The notes under the pieces were generated by a model. The model was not told the origin of the DNA and did no database searches. It saw only the letters and a list, made by a program, of their open reading frames with translations. DNA of 47,473 nt, taken from an uncultured Holophagaceae bacterium (GTDB taxonomy: Bacteria; Acidobacteriota; Holophagae; Holophagales; Holophagaceae). Made by a program: the position numbers and the translations under genes. Below, one piece after another: positions 16,214 through 27,722 of this stretch (position 1 is its first letter; every line of letters begins with the position of its first letter). The stretch lies in the NCBI GenBank assembly GCA_903873655.1, contig CAIQPH010000039.1:1-47473 (forward strand), in the 5' to 3' direction.

Positions 16214-17587
16214 ATGAAAGAGCCCCTCCGGAGCCGCTACCAACACTTCCTGGCCCTCCTCGACCGGGGCCGCACCCCCTATTTCGTGAGCATCGGCCTG
16301 ATCGTCTTGGGGTTCACGCTGGTCTACCTGAGCCCCCGCTCCATCCCCGCTTTCCTGGTGTTCGTGGTCGCGGCCAGCTCGATCTACTGGCTCAAGCTGA
16401 ACCGGGCCGTCCAACTCGGCCTGGCGGTCTTCCTGGCGGTGGTCCTGGTGCCCATCCTGGGCGCCCGGAATGTGTTCTATCTGGAGGTCATCTTCCAGAT
16501 CGCGGTGTTCTCCGCGCTGGCCCTGGGCCTCAACATCGTGGTGGGCTTCTCGGGTCTGCTCAACTTCGGCTACATGGCCTTCTACGCAGTGGGCGCCTAC
16601 CTCTGGGCCTTCTTCGGATCCCAGCAGCCCTACCTGCTGCATTCCACGGTCACCACCAAGGCCCTGAACACGCCGTTCTTCCTGGCGCCGGATTATTTCT
16701 ACCTGTTCATCTTCCTGGGTGTGATCGTCGCCGCGATCCTCGGCCTGATCCTGGGCCTGCCGGTACTGCGGGTCCGGGGTGACTATCTGGCGGTCATCAC
16801 CCTGGCCTTCGGGGAGATTGTGCGGCAGCTGGCCAACAACCTGGACAAGCCCCTCAACTTCACCAACGGTCCCCAAGGCATCACTCCCATCCAGCGGCCC
16901 ACCATGCCCGAGGGCGTGCTGAAGCTGTTCAACCAGGTCATCCAGCCGGTCGTCGGCCACCGGGTCACGGACAACCAGGCCTACAACATCCTGTTCTACC
17001 TGATCGCCCTGCTGGTGGTGGTCGCCGTCATCGTGATCACTTACCGCCTAGATGATTCCAAGGTGGGCCGGGCCTGGACCGCCATTCGAGAAGATGAGCT
17101 CTCGGCCGGCGCCATGGGCATCAACGCCAACAAGCTGAAGCTCGGGGCCTTCGCCGTGGGGGCGTCCTTCGCCGGGGCCATGGGTGTGCTCTTTGCCGCC
17201 AGCCGCACCTTCGTGAGCCCCGAAACGTTCACCTTCCTGCAGTCCGTGGGTGTGCTCACCATGGTCATCCTGGGTGGCATCGGCAGCATCACCGGGGTGG
17301 TGGTCGGCGCCACCGTGGTCACCCTGCTGAACATCCAGGTGCTGCAGAGTGTCTCCCTCTACCTGTCCCAGCTGCGGCAGAGCGATGCGGTGATTCCGAT
17401 CATCGGATTCCACTGGAAGTACCTTTCCAACCAACTGGACCCGACCAAATATCAACGTCTCATCTTCGGTGTTGTCCTGGTCGTCATGATGATCTACCGT
17501 CCCGCCGGGCTCCTTCCCGCGGCGCGCCGGAAGCGGGAACTCGGCGGTGGACCTGAAGGCAAGGACCTCGATGGGAAGGAGGTCTAG
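16214..17587 (+). CDS. Liv-type ABC transporter permease LivM (system 1)
   Basis: This 457-residue inner-membrane permease partners with LivH. Core features are LGLNIVVGFSGLLNFGYMAF, VRGDYLAVITLAFGEIVRQL, the coupling segment AIREDELSAGAMGIN, and RPAGLLPAARRK at the C terminus. It is about 125 residues longer than the LivM of system 2, with additional N-terminal membrane segments (about 25-90) and an insertion before the coupling helix. ATG 16214 is chosen because TAGGAGG, which includes the livH stop, lies at the right distance. The gene ends one base before the start of livG. Confidence 0.92.
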   Translation: MKEPLRSRYQHFLALLDRGRTPYFVSIGLIVLGFTLVYLSPRSIPAFLVFVVAASSIYWLKLNRAVQLGLAVFLAVVLVPILGARNVFYLEVIFQIAVFSALALGLNIVVGFSGLLNFGYMAFYAVGAYLWAFFGSQQPYLLHSTVTTKALNTPFFLAPDYFYLFIFLGVIVAAILGLILGLPVLRVRGDYLAVITLAFGEIVRQLANNLDKPLNFTNGPQGITPIQRPTMPEGVLKLFNQVIQPVVGHRVTDNQAYNILFYLIALLVVVAVIVITYRLDDSKVGRAWTAIREDELSAGAMGINANKLKLGAFAVGASFAGAMGVLFAASRTFVSPETFTFLQSVGVLTMVILGGIGSITGVVVGATVVTLLNIQVLQSVSLYLSQLRQSDAVIPIIGFHWKYLSNQLDPTKYQRLIFGVVLVVMMIYRPAGLLPAARRKRELGGGPEGKDLDGKEV

Positions 17588-17588
17588 C

Positions 17589-18383
17589 ATGGCCGAGGAC
17601 AAGCACATTCTCGTCGCCCGGGATGTCGTGAAGCGCTTCGGCGGCCTCACCGCAGTCAACAAGATGTCCGTCGACATCGAGCGGGGGCGGATCTTCAGCA
17701 TCATCGGTCCCAACGGGGCAGGCAAGACCACCTTCTTCAATGCGATCTCGGGGCTCTACCACTGCGACGAGGGCGCCATCGAATTCGAGGGCAGGCGCAT
17801 TGAAACCCTGCACCCTTACCAGATCACCGAACTCAGGATGGCCCGGACCTTCCAGAACATCCGCCTGTTCGGAGGCATGACCGTGGTGGAGAACATCATG
17901 GTCGGCGCCTACACCCGGTTGAAACAGAATCCGGTCCAGGCCATTTTCCGCACTGCGGCTTTCCGGAAGGAGGAAGCCGAAGCCCAGGCCCGGGCCGAGG
18001 AACTCATGGCCTACGTCGGCCTGAAGGGCGTCGGCAACGAGCTTGCAAGCAGCCTGCCCTACGGCGCCCAGCGCCGGGTGGAGATCGCCCGGGCCCTGGC
18101 TTCCCAGCCCAGGCTGCTGCTCCTGGACGAACCCGCCGCGGGCATGAACCCGTCCGAGAGTGAAACCGCCCTTCAGCTCTTCCGGCGGATCCGAGACGAA
18201 CTTGGCATCACGATCCTCCTCATCGAGCACGACATGAAGGTGGTCATGAACATCTCCGAGCACATCTACGTGATGGATCACGGCGAACAGATCGCCGAGG
18301 GCACCCCGGCGGACATCGCCTCGAATCCCCAGGTGATCGAAGCCTACCTGGGCAAGGGCGCCGCCGCCTCCCATACGGCGTGA
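17589..18383 (+). CDS. Liv-type ABC transporter ATPase LivG (system 1)
   Basis: This 264-residue ATP-binding subunit has Walker A GPNGAGKTT, the Q-loop in MARTFQNIRLF, the signature LPYGAQRRVEIARAL, Walker B LLLLDEPAAGMNP and the H-loop in LIEHDMKVV. The LPYG-type signature and AAGMNP are typical of LivG as opposed to LivF. It energises import together with LivF at the cytoplasmic face of LivHM. ATG 17589 is preceded by GGAAGGAGG and is one base after the livM stop. An in-frame start 14 codons upstream lies inside livM and is not needed. Confidence 0.94.
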   Translation: MAEDKHILVARDVVKRFGGLTAVNKMSVDIERGRIFSIIGPNGAGKTTFFNAISGLYHCDEGAIEFEGRRIETLHPYQITELRMARTFQNIRLFGGMTVVENIMVGAYTRLKQNPVQAIFRTAAFRKEEAEAQARAEELMAYVGLKGVGNELASSLPYGAQRRVEIARALASQPRLLLLDEPAAGMNPSESETALQLFRRIRDELGITILLIEHDMKVVMNISEHIYVMDHGEQIAEGTPADIASNPQVIEAYLGKGAAASHTA

Positions 18384-18393
18384 CGGGGAACCC

Positions 18394-19104
18394 ATGAGCC
18401 TGCTCGAGCTGAAAGACGTCCACGCCACCTACGGCAACATCCACGCCTTGATGGGCGTTTCGCTCACCGTCGATAAGGGCGAGATCGTCGCCCTCATCGG
18501 AGCCAATGGCGCGGGCAAGACCACCACCCTCCGTTCCATCTCGGGACTGCTGCCCCCCCGCCAAGGATCGGTGCTCCTGGAAGGCAGGGCAATCCACCAC
18601 CTCCCCCCTCACGTCGCGCACAAGCGGGGCCTGGGGCTGGTGCCCGAGGGGCGGGGCATCTTCCCGGCACTCACGGTCACCGAGAACCTCGAGATGGGCG
18701 CCTACATCCTGGACGACAAGCACCAGATCCAGGCCAACCTCGAGAACTCCTTCACCCTCTTCCCGCGGTTGAAGGAGCGGGCCCAGCAGAAGGGCGGCAC
18801 CCTTTCCGGCGGCGAGCAGCAGATGCTTGCCACGGCCCGTGGCCTCATGTCGAACCCCAAGATCCTGCTCATGGACGAGCCCTCCATGGGCCTGGCCCCG
18901 GTCCTGGTGGATCAAATCTTCGACATCATCCGGGAGCTGAACGCCCGGGGCACCACCATCCTGTTGGTGGAGCAGAATGCCCTGATGGCGCTGTCCATCG
19001 CCCACCGCGGCTATGTTCTGCAGAACGGCCAGGTCGTCCTCACCGACACCGGCCCGAACCTCAAGGCCAACGACATGGTCCGCAAGGCCTACCTCGGCGC
19101 CTGA
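18394..19104 (+). CDS. Liv-type ABC transporter ATPase LivF (system 1)
   Basis: This 236-residue ATP-binding subunit has Walker A GANGAGKTTT, the LivF-typical GLVPEGRGIFPALTV, the signature LSGGEQQMLATARGL, Walker B LLMDEPSMGLAP and the H-loop LLVEQNA. It pairs with LivG. It is the last gene of operon 1. Its TGA (19102-19104) lies only 8 bases from the stop of the opposing livF of system 2, and no terminator hairpin is visible between them, so the two transcripts probably overlap at their 3' ends. Confidence 0.94.
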   Translation: MSLLELKDVHATYGNIHALMGVSLTVDKGEIVALIGANGAGKTTTLRSISGLLPPRQGSVLLEGRAIHHLPPHVAHKRGLGLVPEGRGIFPALTVTENLEMGAYILDDKHQIQANLENSFTLFPRLKERAQQKGGTLSGGEQQMLATARGLMSNPKILLMDEPSMGLAPVLVDQIFDIIRELNARGTTILLVEQNALMALSIAHRGYVLQNGQVVLTDTGPNLKANDMVRKAYLGA

Positions 19105-19112
19105 AGACGATA

Positions 19113-19817
19113 TCAGACACCGAGATAAGCCTCACGGACCCGAGCGTCCGCCGCAATCTCTTTGGAGGGGCCGGAGATGGTGCTGTAGCCCACTTCCAGG
19201 ACATAGGCGAAGTCCGAGATCTCCAGGGCCTCGAAGGCGTTCTGCTCGACCAGGAGGACCGTCGTTCCCTTCTTGTTGATGGCGACGATCTTGTCGAAGA
19301 TCTCGTCCACCATGACCGGAGCCAGGCCCATGGAGGGCTCGTCCAGGAGGAGGATGTCCCCGCCGGTGACCATGGCGCGGGCCACGGCGAGCATCTGCTG
19401 CTCGCCGCCGGAGAGGGTGCCCCCTAGCTGGGAGATGCGGTCCTTGATGCGGGGGAACATCTCAAAGACTTCTTCCATCCTGCGGGCTACTTCCACCTTG
19501 TCCTTGAGGGTCCAGGCGGCCAGTTCGAGGTTCTCCTTCACGGTCAGGATAGGGAAGATCCTCCGGCCCTCAGGGACGTGGGAGATGCCCATGCTCACCA
19601 GCTTGTGGGCCGGTGTGCTGGTAATGTCCTGGCCCTTGAAGGTCACCGATCCGCCGGAAGGGGCCACGAGGCCGCTGACGGCCCGCAGGGTCGTGCTCTT
19701 CCCGGCCCCGTTCGCCCCGATGAGGCAAACGATCTTGCCCTCCGGCACCTCGAACGATACATCCGAGATGGCGGCGATGTTGCCATAGGTAACTTTGAGG
19801 TTCTTGACGCTCAGCAT
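19113..19817 (-). CDS. Liv-type ABC transporter ATPase LivF (system 2)
   Basis: This 234-residue ATP-binding subunit has Walker A GANGAGKST, SHVPEGRRIFPILTV, the signature LSGGEQQMLAVARAM, Walker B LLLDEPSMGLAP and the H-loop LLVEQNA. It is clearly homologous to the LivF of system 1 yet diverged over its whole length, so this is not a recent duplication. It is the last gene of operon 2. Its start overlaps the livG stop by 7 bases. Confidence 0.94.
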   Translation of the reverse strand: MLSVKNLKVTYGNIAAISDVSFEVPEGKIVCLIGANGAGKSTTLRAVSGLVAPSGGSVTFKGQDITSTPAHKLVSMGISHVPEGRRIFPILTVKENLELAAWTLKDKVEVARRMEEVFEMFPRIKDRISQLGGTLSGGEQQMLAVARAMVTGGDILLLDEPSMGLAPVMVDEIFDKIVAINKKGTTVLLVEQNAFEALEISDFAYVLEVGYSTISGPSKEIAADARVREAYLGV

Positions 19818-20587
19818 ACGACCGCCTTCCGGCCAAGATAGGCCTCAAGCACCTTGGGCTCCTTGACGACGTCCTCGGGCCGGCCTTCGGCGATGGTGGT
19901 CCCGAAGTCGATGACCTTGACGCGCTCGCAGATGCCCGTCACGAATTTCATGTGGTGCTCGATGAGAAAGATCGTGACCTTGAACTCGTCCCGCACACGG
20001 AGGATAAGCTTCATTAGATCCTCGGTTTCCTTGGGGTTCATGCCCGCGGCGGGCTCGTCCAGCAGGATCAGCTTGGGCTTGGTGGCCAGGGCTCGGGCGA
20101 TCTCCAGGCGGCGCAGTTCCCCGTAGGGCAGGTTCTTGGCCAGTTCCGTGGCGCGATGCGAGAGGTTCATCAGCGAGATCAGCCCCAGGGCCTCCTCGCG
20201 GACCTTGGCCTCCTCCTCCCGGAAACTAGGCAGCCGCAGGAAGGTCTGGAAGATGCCGGACTTCATGGTGAAGTGCCGGGCCACCCGGATGTTGTCGATG
20301 ACCGTAAGGTTGTTGAAGATCCGGAGGTTCTGGAAGGTGCGGGCGATGCCCTTGTGGACGATGCGGAAGGGCTTCAGCCCGTTGATCTCCTCCCCATTGA
20401 AAAGAATTTTCCCGGCGGTGGGTGTATAGATGCCGGTGATGAGGTTGAAGCAGGTGGTCTTGCCGGATCCGTTCGGACCGATCAGGCCATAGATGACGCC
20501 CTCCGGGACCTCGTAGGAGAACTCCGACACAGCCTTGAGCCCACCGAAGCAGTGGGTCAGGTTCTGGATGGAGAGCAGCGCGGTCAT
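19811..20587 (-). CDS. Liv-type ABC transporter ATPase LivG (system 2)
   Basis: This 258-residue ATP-binding subunit has Walker A GPNGSGKTT, the Q-loop in ARTFQNLRIF, the signature LPYGELRRLEIARAL, Walker B LILLDEPAAGMNP and the H-loop LIEHHMKFV. ATG 20587 is preceded by AAGGAGAAGGA inside the end of livM and overlaps the livM stop (ATGA). An open frame continues upstream inside livM but is not part of the protein. It works with the livF, livM and livH next to it. Confidence 0.94.
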   Translation of the reverse strand: MTALLSIQNLTHCFGGLKAVSEFSYEVPEGVIYGLIGPNGSGKTTCFNLITGIYTPTAGKILFNGEEINGLKPFRIVHKGIARTFQNLRIFNNLTVIDNIRVARHFTMKSGIFQTFLRLPSFREEEAKVREEALGLISLMNLSHRATELAKNLPYGELRRLEIARALATKPKLILLDEPAAGMNPKETEDLMKLILRVRDEFKVTIFLIEHHMKFVTGICERVKVIDFGTTIAEGRPEDVVKEPKVLEAYLGRKAVVC

Positions 20588-21579
20588 CCTTCCTTCTCCT
20601 TGATGATCAGGATCTTGGCCTCGCGCATGCCCATGAGACCTTCCGTCTTGAAAAGCATGATGAGGATCAGGAGCACGGCGTAGATCACCATGGTCCACTC
20701 GGTGCCAATGGGGACGCCCACGGTGTCCCGAAGCCAATCGATGCCGACTCGCAGGCCCTCCGTCAGGAAGGTCAGCGAGAAGGCCGCGATGATGGAACCC
20801 GTCAGGGAGCCGATGCCGCCCACATACACCATGATGAGGATCAGAGCGGACGCGTAGAACCCGTACTGGGTGGGATGGGCGATCTGGAGGAGATGCGCCA
20901 GGAGGCCGCCGCCGATGCCGGCGAAGAAAGCGCCCACCACGAACCCGAGCACCTTGTAGCGGGTGGTGTCCACGCCAACGAGTTCGCTGGCTAGCTCGTT
21001 TTCCCGGATCGAGAGCATGGAGCGTCCGATGGAGGACTGGACGAGGTTGCGGATCAACACGATGGTCGCAAGGGCGAAGAGGAAGATGACCGTGAAGTTG
21101 GAGAACTTAGGGATGCCGAGCAGGCCCCGGGGGCCTCCCACGTAGGAGATGTTGTTGAGGATGGTGCGGATGATCTCGCCGAAGCCCAGCGTCACGATGG
21201 CCAGGTAGTCGCCTTTGAGCCGCAGGGAGGGGAACCCGATCAGGAAACCCGCGAGGCTTGCCATCAGGCCGCCGAGGAGGATCGCTGCCAGGAACCCCAG
21301 GTTGTCAAAGGGGTGGTTGAGATTGAGGTGGAAGAACAGGGTTGTCAGGGTGCCCGAGACGTAGGCTCCCACGGCGGCGAAGCCCATGTGACCCAGGGAG
21401 AATTGTCCGGTGATCCCGTTGATGAGGTTGAGGGAAACCGCAAAGATGACAGCGATCAGCGAGCGGTTGATGATCACCATGAAGTAGCCGTTCAAGATCC
21501 CGGCCAGATTGAGGACCTGGACGACGGCGTAGAAGGTCAGGGCTGCCAGGACCAGCTTCATCTTCTTCAGAGTGCCCAT
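20584..21579 (-). CDS. Liv-type ABC transporter permease LivM (system 2)
   Basis: This 331-residue inner-membrane permease is of the compact LivM type. AVSLNLINGITGQFSLGHMG is the first core motif, then LRLKGDYLAIVTLGFGEIIR, the coupling segment SIRENELASELVGVD, and the C-terminal LIMLFKTEGLMG. The start has AGGAG 8-9 bases upstream. The stop overlaps livG. The length is usual for the family, in contrast to the long LivM of system 1. Confidence 0.93.
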   Translation of the reverse strand: MGTLKKMKLVLAALTFYAVVQVLNLAGILNGYFMVIINRSLIAVIFAVSLNLINGITGQFSLGHMGFAAVGAYVSGTLTTLFFHLNLNHPFDNLGFLAAILLGGLMASLAGFLIGFPSLRLKGDYLAIVTLGFGEIIRTILNNISYVGGPRGLLGIPKFSNFTVIFLFALATIVLIRNLVQSSIGRSMLSIRENELASELVGVDTTRYKVLGFVVGAFFAGIGGGLLAHLLQIAHPTQYGFYASALILIMVYVGGIGSLTGSIIAAFSLTFLTEGLRVGIDWLRDTVGVPIGTEWTMVIYAVLLILIMLFKTEGLMGMREAKILIIKEKEG

Positions 21580-21589
21580 CCTGGTACTC

Positions 21590-22498
21590 CTAAATCTTGT
21601 CGGCAGTCTTCTCGCCGAAAATGCCGCTGGGTCGAAGGAGGAGGACGACGATGAGGATGACGAAGGCGATGCCTTCGCCGAGCAGCGAGTTGTAGGCCGT
21701 GGCGCAGGTCTCGGCGATGCCCATGATGAAGGCCCCCAGGACCGCCCCTGGAATGCTGCCGATGCCGCCGAGTACCGCGGCGATGAAGGCCTTCAGGCCA
21801 GGGAGGATGCCCATGTAGGGCTGGATCCTGGGGTAGGTGAGTCCTGCGAGGAGGCCCGCCGCACCTGCGAAGGCGCCCCCGATGAGGAAAGTCAGGGAGA
21901 TGATCCGGTCGACATTGATCCCCATGAGCTTGGCCGCATCCTTGTCCTGGGAGACGGCGCGCATGGCCCTTCCCAGGGCGGTGCGCTGGATGAGGAAGGT
22001 GAGCCCGATCATGAGCACGCCGGCCACGGCCAGGTCGACGATCACGTAGTTGGAAATGTCCACCTGGGCGAAATGAAACATCTGCTTGGGCAGAACTTCC
22101 GGGAACCCCCGGGGCGAAGGGCCGATCACCGGGATGGCGGAGAAGGCGTATTCCAGGAGCATGGAGACGCCGATGGCGGTCACCAGGGAGGAGAGCTTAG
22201 GTTTGTATCGGAGGGGCTTGTAGGCGAAATAATCCGTGATGACGGCGATGGCAGCACCTGCCGCCATGGCCAGGATCAGCACGATGAAGGCCAGGCCGTT
22301 GCCGGGGGGCAGGAGGAAATTGAACATGAAGAAGGAGCCGAAGGCAGCATAGGCGCCGACCATGAAGAAGTCCCCATGGGCGAAATTGATGAGGCGCACG
22401 ATTCCATACACCATCGTGTAGCCCAGCGCGATCAGTGCGTAGATGGCCCCCAGTTGCAGACCGTTCACGATCTGCTGCGGGCTGAAGATTGAGCCCAT
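21590..22498 (-). CDS. Liv-type ABC transporter permease LivH (system 2)
   Basis: This 302-residue inner-membrane permease has YALIALGYTMVYGIVRLINF (about 19-38), the coupling segment AMRAVSQDKDAAKLMGINV and the C-terminal LLLRPSGIFGEK. The length is typical of LivH. GAGGAG lies at a good distance before ATG 22498. It is separated from livM by 10 bases and from the binding-protein gene by 34 bases. Confidence 0.93.
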   Translation of the reverse strand: MGSIFSPQQIVNGLQLGAIYALIALGYTMVYGIVRLINFAHGDFFMVGAYAAFGSFFMFNFLLPPGNGLAFIVLILAMAAGAAIAVITDYFAYKPLRYKPKLSSLVTAIGVSMLLEYAFSAIPVIGPSPRGFPEVLPKQMFHFAQVDISNYVIVDLAVAGVLMIGLTFLIQRTALGRAMRAVSQDKDAAKLMGINVDRIISLTFLIGGAFAGAAGLLAGLTYPRIQPYMGILPGLKAFIAAVLGGIGSIPGAVLGAFIMGIAETCATAYNSLLGEGIAFVILIVVLLLRPSGIFGEKTADKI

Positions 22499-22532
22499 CG
22501 GGTGACTCCTCAGAAACGTGGGTGCTCAGTCC

Positions 22533-23660
22533 TCACGGGGCGATGGTGGTCTTGTAGACCTCATGCCCGCCCTTGATCTCGATGATGACCGCGGACTTCA
22601 CGGGGTTGCGCTTCTCGTCGAACTTTACCTGGCCGGTGACCACGCGGAGGTCGGTCTTGCCCAGGGCGGCCTGGATGGCGGCACCGTCAGTGGCACCCGC
22701 ACGGGTGATGGCATCCAGCATGATGTTGGCAGCGTCATAGGCGAGGGCCGCGAGGGCATCGGGAGCGGCCTTGTATTTGTCCGTGTACTTCATGACGAAC
22801 TCCTGGACGACGGGAGCCTTGTCTTCCTTGGCATAGTGGTTGGTGAAGAAGCAGCCTTCCACCGCGGAACCGGCGATTTCGATGAGCTTGGGCGAATCCC
22901 AGCCGTCGCCACCCAGCATGGGGCCCTTGAAACCGAGTTCCCGGGCCTGCTTGGCCATGATCGCCACATCGCTGTAGTAGTCGGAGATGTAGAGGAGGTC
23001 AGGCTTGGCGGCCAGCACCTTGGTCAACTGGGCCTTGAAGTCGGAAGTCCCGGTGGCGTGGCCTTCGAAGCCGACGACTTCGCCACCCAGGGCAGTGAAC
23101 TTGGCCTTGAAGAACTCGGAGAGGCCCTTGGGGTAGTCGTTGCCCACATCGAAGAGGCAGGCGGCCTTCCTGGCCTTCAGCTCATCGAACGCGAACTTGG
23201 CACCCACCGTGCCCTGGAAGGGGTCGATGTAACAGGCGCGGAATATGAAGGGACCCACGTCCGTGACCTTGGGGTTGGTCGAGGCCGTGGCGATCATGGG
23301 GATCTTGGCGGCCTGGCAGATGGGAGCCCCAGCCAGGGAGACCTTGGACATGACGGTGCCGAGGATGGCGATGGCCTTGTCCTGCTCGATGAGTTTCGTG
23401 TAGACCGTCGCACCTTCCGCGGGATCGCCCTTGTCGTCGGCGAACGCGAGCTTGATCTGCTTGCCGAGGACGCCGCCCTTGGCATTCCATTCGGCAACGG
23501 CAAGGTCATAGCCCTGCTTGGTGGAGGTGCCGAAGGTGGCGGCTTCACCTGTCAGGGGAGCGACGCCGCCGATCACGATGTCCTTGTTCTTATTGCATCC
23601 GATGAAGGGCAGGATGGCGCCCACGGCAAGCCCCAGCGTGAATAAGTAAGTCTTCTTCAT
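22533..23660 (-). CDS. Liv-type ABC transporter substrate-binding lipoprotein (system 2)
   Basis: This 375-residue type I periplasmic binding protein begins MKKTYLFTLGLAVGAILPFI followed by GC, a lipoprotein signal with C22 as the lipidated residue. KDIVIGGVAPLTGEAATFG opens the mature domain. PMIATASTNPKVTD and FIFRACYIDPFQGTVGA match the LivJ/HAAT fold. ATG 23660 is preferred to a start 12 codons upstream because the signal peptide begins there. The 98-base gap to the divergent acyl-CoA synthetase must hold both promoters; I cannot assign them with confidence. The ligand is not predictable from sequence alone. Confidence 0.92.
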   Translation of the reverse strand: MKKTYLFTLGLAVGAILPFIGCNKNKDIVIGGVAPLTGEAATFGTSTKQGYDLAVAEWNAKGGVLGKQIKLAFADDKGDPAEGATVYTKLIEQDKAIAILGTVMSKVSLAGAPICQAAKIPMIATASTNPKVTDVGPFIFRACYIDPFQGTVGAKFAFDELKARKAACLFDVGNDYPKGLSEFFKAKFTALGGEVVGFEGHATGTSDFKAQLTKVLAAKPDLLYISDYYSDVAIMAKQARELGFKGPMLGGDGWDSPKLIEIAGSAVEGCFFTNHYAKEDKAPVVQEFVMKYTDKYKAAPDALAALAYDAANIMLDAITRAGATDGAAIQAALGKTDLRVVTGQVKFDEKRNPVKSAVIIEIKGGHEVYKTTIAP

Positions 23661-23758
23661 GCAATCTCCAGAATTGAGATGGGAGGCAATGTCCACGGTT
23701 CCAGGCTAACCTCTGAGTCAAACCCAGAACAGCGCCAAACCTGGATACTGGAGGCACC

Positions 23759-25393
<1,635 letters not shown>

Positions 25394-25411
25394 CGATGCC
25401 GAGTGCCTGCC

Positions 25412-26077
25412 ATGTGTGGCCGCTACACCTTCACCTTTGATGCAAAGACCCTGGGGGAGGCCTTCGATCTGGTGCCCCCGGGCTTCACCATCGTGAAGGG
25501 ATACAACATCGCCCCGGGCCAGCACATTGTCATCGTGCGGCCTGAGAGAGACCGCCTCGTGGCCGATATCGCCCATTGGGGGCTCATCCCGGGTTGGGTC
25601 AAGGATCCAAACACCAGCCCTAAGCCGATCAACGCCCGGGCTGAAACGCTGGAGGAGAAACCGACCTTCCGCACGGCCTTCCGCCGCAAGCGGTGCATCG
25701 TCCCTGCTTCAGGGTTCTATGAATGGAAGGTCGAGGGGAGGACGAAACAGCCGTTCTACATCCATCCCACCGACGGGGACCTCTTCGCCTTTGCGGCTTT
25801 GCTGGAGGATTGGCAGGGGCCACATGGCGAAGTCATGATCAGCACCTGCATCATCACGACCGAACCCAATGAACTCATGGCCAGCATCCATGACCGCATG
25901 CCCGTGATACTCCCGAAGGCTGCCTGGCATGCCTGGCTCGATCCGGCGGTGCAGGTGCGGGAGCTGAAGCCTTTGCTGGTTCCCCTGCCTGCCGAACGAA
26001 TGGCTGCCTATCCGGTGAGCTCTGCGGTGGGAAGCGTGCGCAACGATGGGCCTGAATTGATTCACCCTGTGGCCTAG
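25412..26077 (+). CDS. SRAP-domain protein (YedK/HMCES family)
   Basis: This 221-residue protein forms covalent thiazolidine crosslinks with abasic sites in single-stranded DNA and so shields them. After Met removal the catalytic C2 of MCGRYTF becomes the N terminus. N74 in PINARAET, E104 in SGFYEW and H160 in SIHDRMPV complete the active site. I chose ATG 25412 rather than the GTG three codons upstream because Cys must be residue 2. No strong ribosome site is visible. It follows the acyl-CoA synthetase gene by 18 bases. Length and motif order are normal. Confidence 0.95.
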   Translation: MCGRYTFTFDAKTLGEAFDLVPPGFTIVKGYNIAPGQHIVIVRPERDRLVADIAHWGLIPGWVKDPNTSPKPINARAETLEEKPTFRTAFRRKRCIVPASGFYEWKVEGRTKQPFYIHPTDGDLFAFAALLEDWQGPHGEVMISTCIITTEPNELMASIHDRMPVILPKAAWHAWLDPAVQVRELKPLLVPLPAERMAAYPVSSAVGSVRNDGPELIHPVA

Positions 26078-26098
26078 CGATTGGTGAAATTGGGTGGA

Positions 26099-27112
<1,014 letters not shown>

Positions 27113-27119
27113 CTAGAGA

Positions 27120-27722
27120 TCAACCCAGTATTTTTGCCATAAAATCGGAGTGGAGATTCCAGCGGAAGAATCCCGCCAGACCATAGAGGAGGCCGATGCT
27201 GGCGAAAGTGCAGGCCACCCCGAAGAGCCAGCGCTTCTTGGTGAGGGCCGTAATCCCGGCCAGGGCCACCGCCACGCTAAGGCAGGCCTCGGCCAAGTCG
27301 AACTGATCATCGTGCACGTTCATGGCATCGTAGTCCCTGGCCGCCTGTTCAGCCTCAACCTTGATTTTGGCTTTTTCCTTCTCGTAGGCCTTGGCCGCGG
27401 TTTCCTGTGCTGCGATCCGGGTCTCCAGCTTGGCTCGCAGGTCGGGTTTCAGGCTGGGGTTCATTTCCAGTTGCACCTTCAGCATGTCGGCTGAGTTTTC
27501 GGCGAGGTGCTGCTTGATGCCCTTGCTCTGGTAGTAGGCCCATTGGTCGATGGCCTTGGCCTGGGACTGCTGCATCGCCTGGACGACGTTCCCGTCCTTC
27601 ACGTTGCAGATGGCCATGAAAGTGGCAACCACGGCCACGAAGAGGGCGATGTATCCGTTCAGGCGGCTCTCTTTGGCCTGCTCCTGCACCTCGTCCTGGA
27701 TCTTGTCGTGGGCTTCAGCCAT
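27120..27722 (-). CDS. DUF4337-like membrane protein
   Basis: This 200-residue protein has an N-terminal transmembrane segment (about 24-40, LNGYIALFVAVVATFMAICN), a long charged helical region (about 70-135, rich in Lys, Glu and Ala, probably coiled coil), and two C-terminal hydrophobic segments (about 143-158 and 164-182). The layout and the VAVVATFMAI / WAYYQSKGIKQH segments match the DUF4337 family, whose function is unknown. ATG 27722 has GGAGG five bases upstream; a GTG four codons earlier coincides with that site and is not used. The start overlaps the end of the GNAT gene by 8 bases, so translation is coupled. Confidence 0.8.
   Translation of the reverse strand: MAEAHDKIQDEVQEQAKESRLNGYIALFVAVVATFMAICNVKDGNVVQAMQQSQAKAIDQWAYYQSKGIKQHLAENSADMLKVQLEMNPSLKPDLRAKLETRIAAQETAAKAYEKEKAKIKVEAEQAARDYDAMNVHDDQFDLAEACLSVAVALAGITALTKKRWLFGVACTFASIGLLYGLAGFFRWNLHSDFMAKILG

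Noticed and set aside
22518..23645. A 375-codon plus-strand frame across the system 2 binding protein
   Set aside because: Antisense to a gene with a perfect lipoprotein signal and family motifs.
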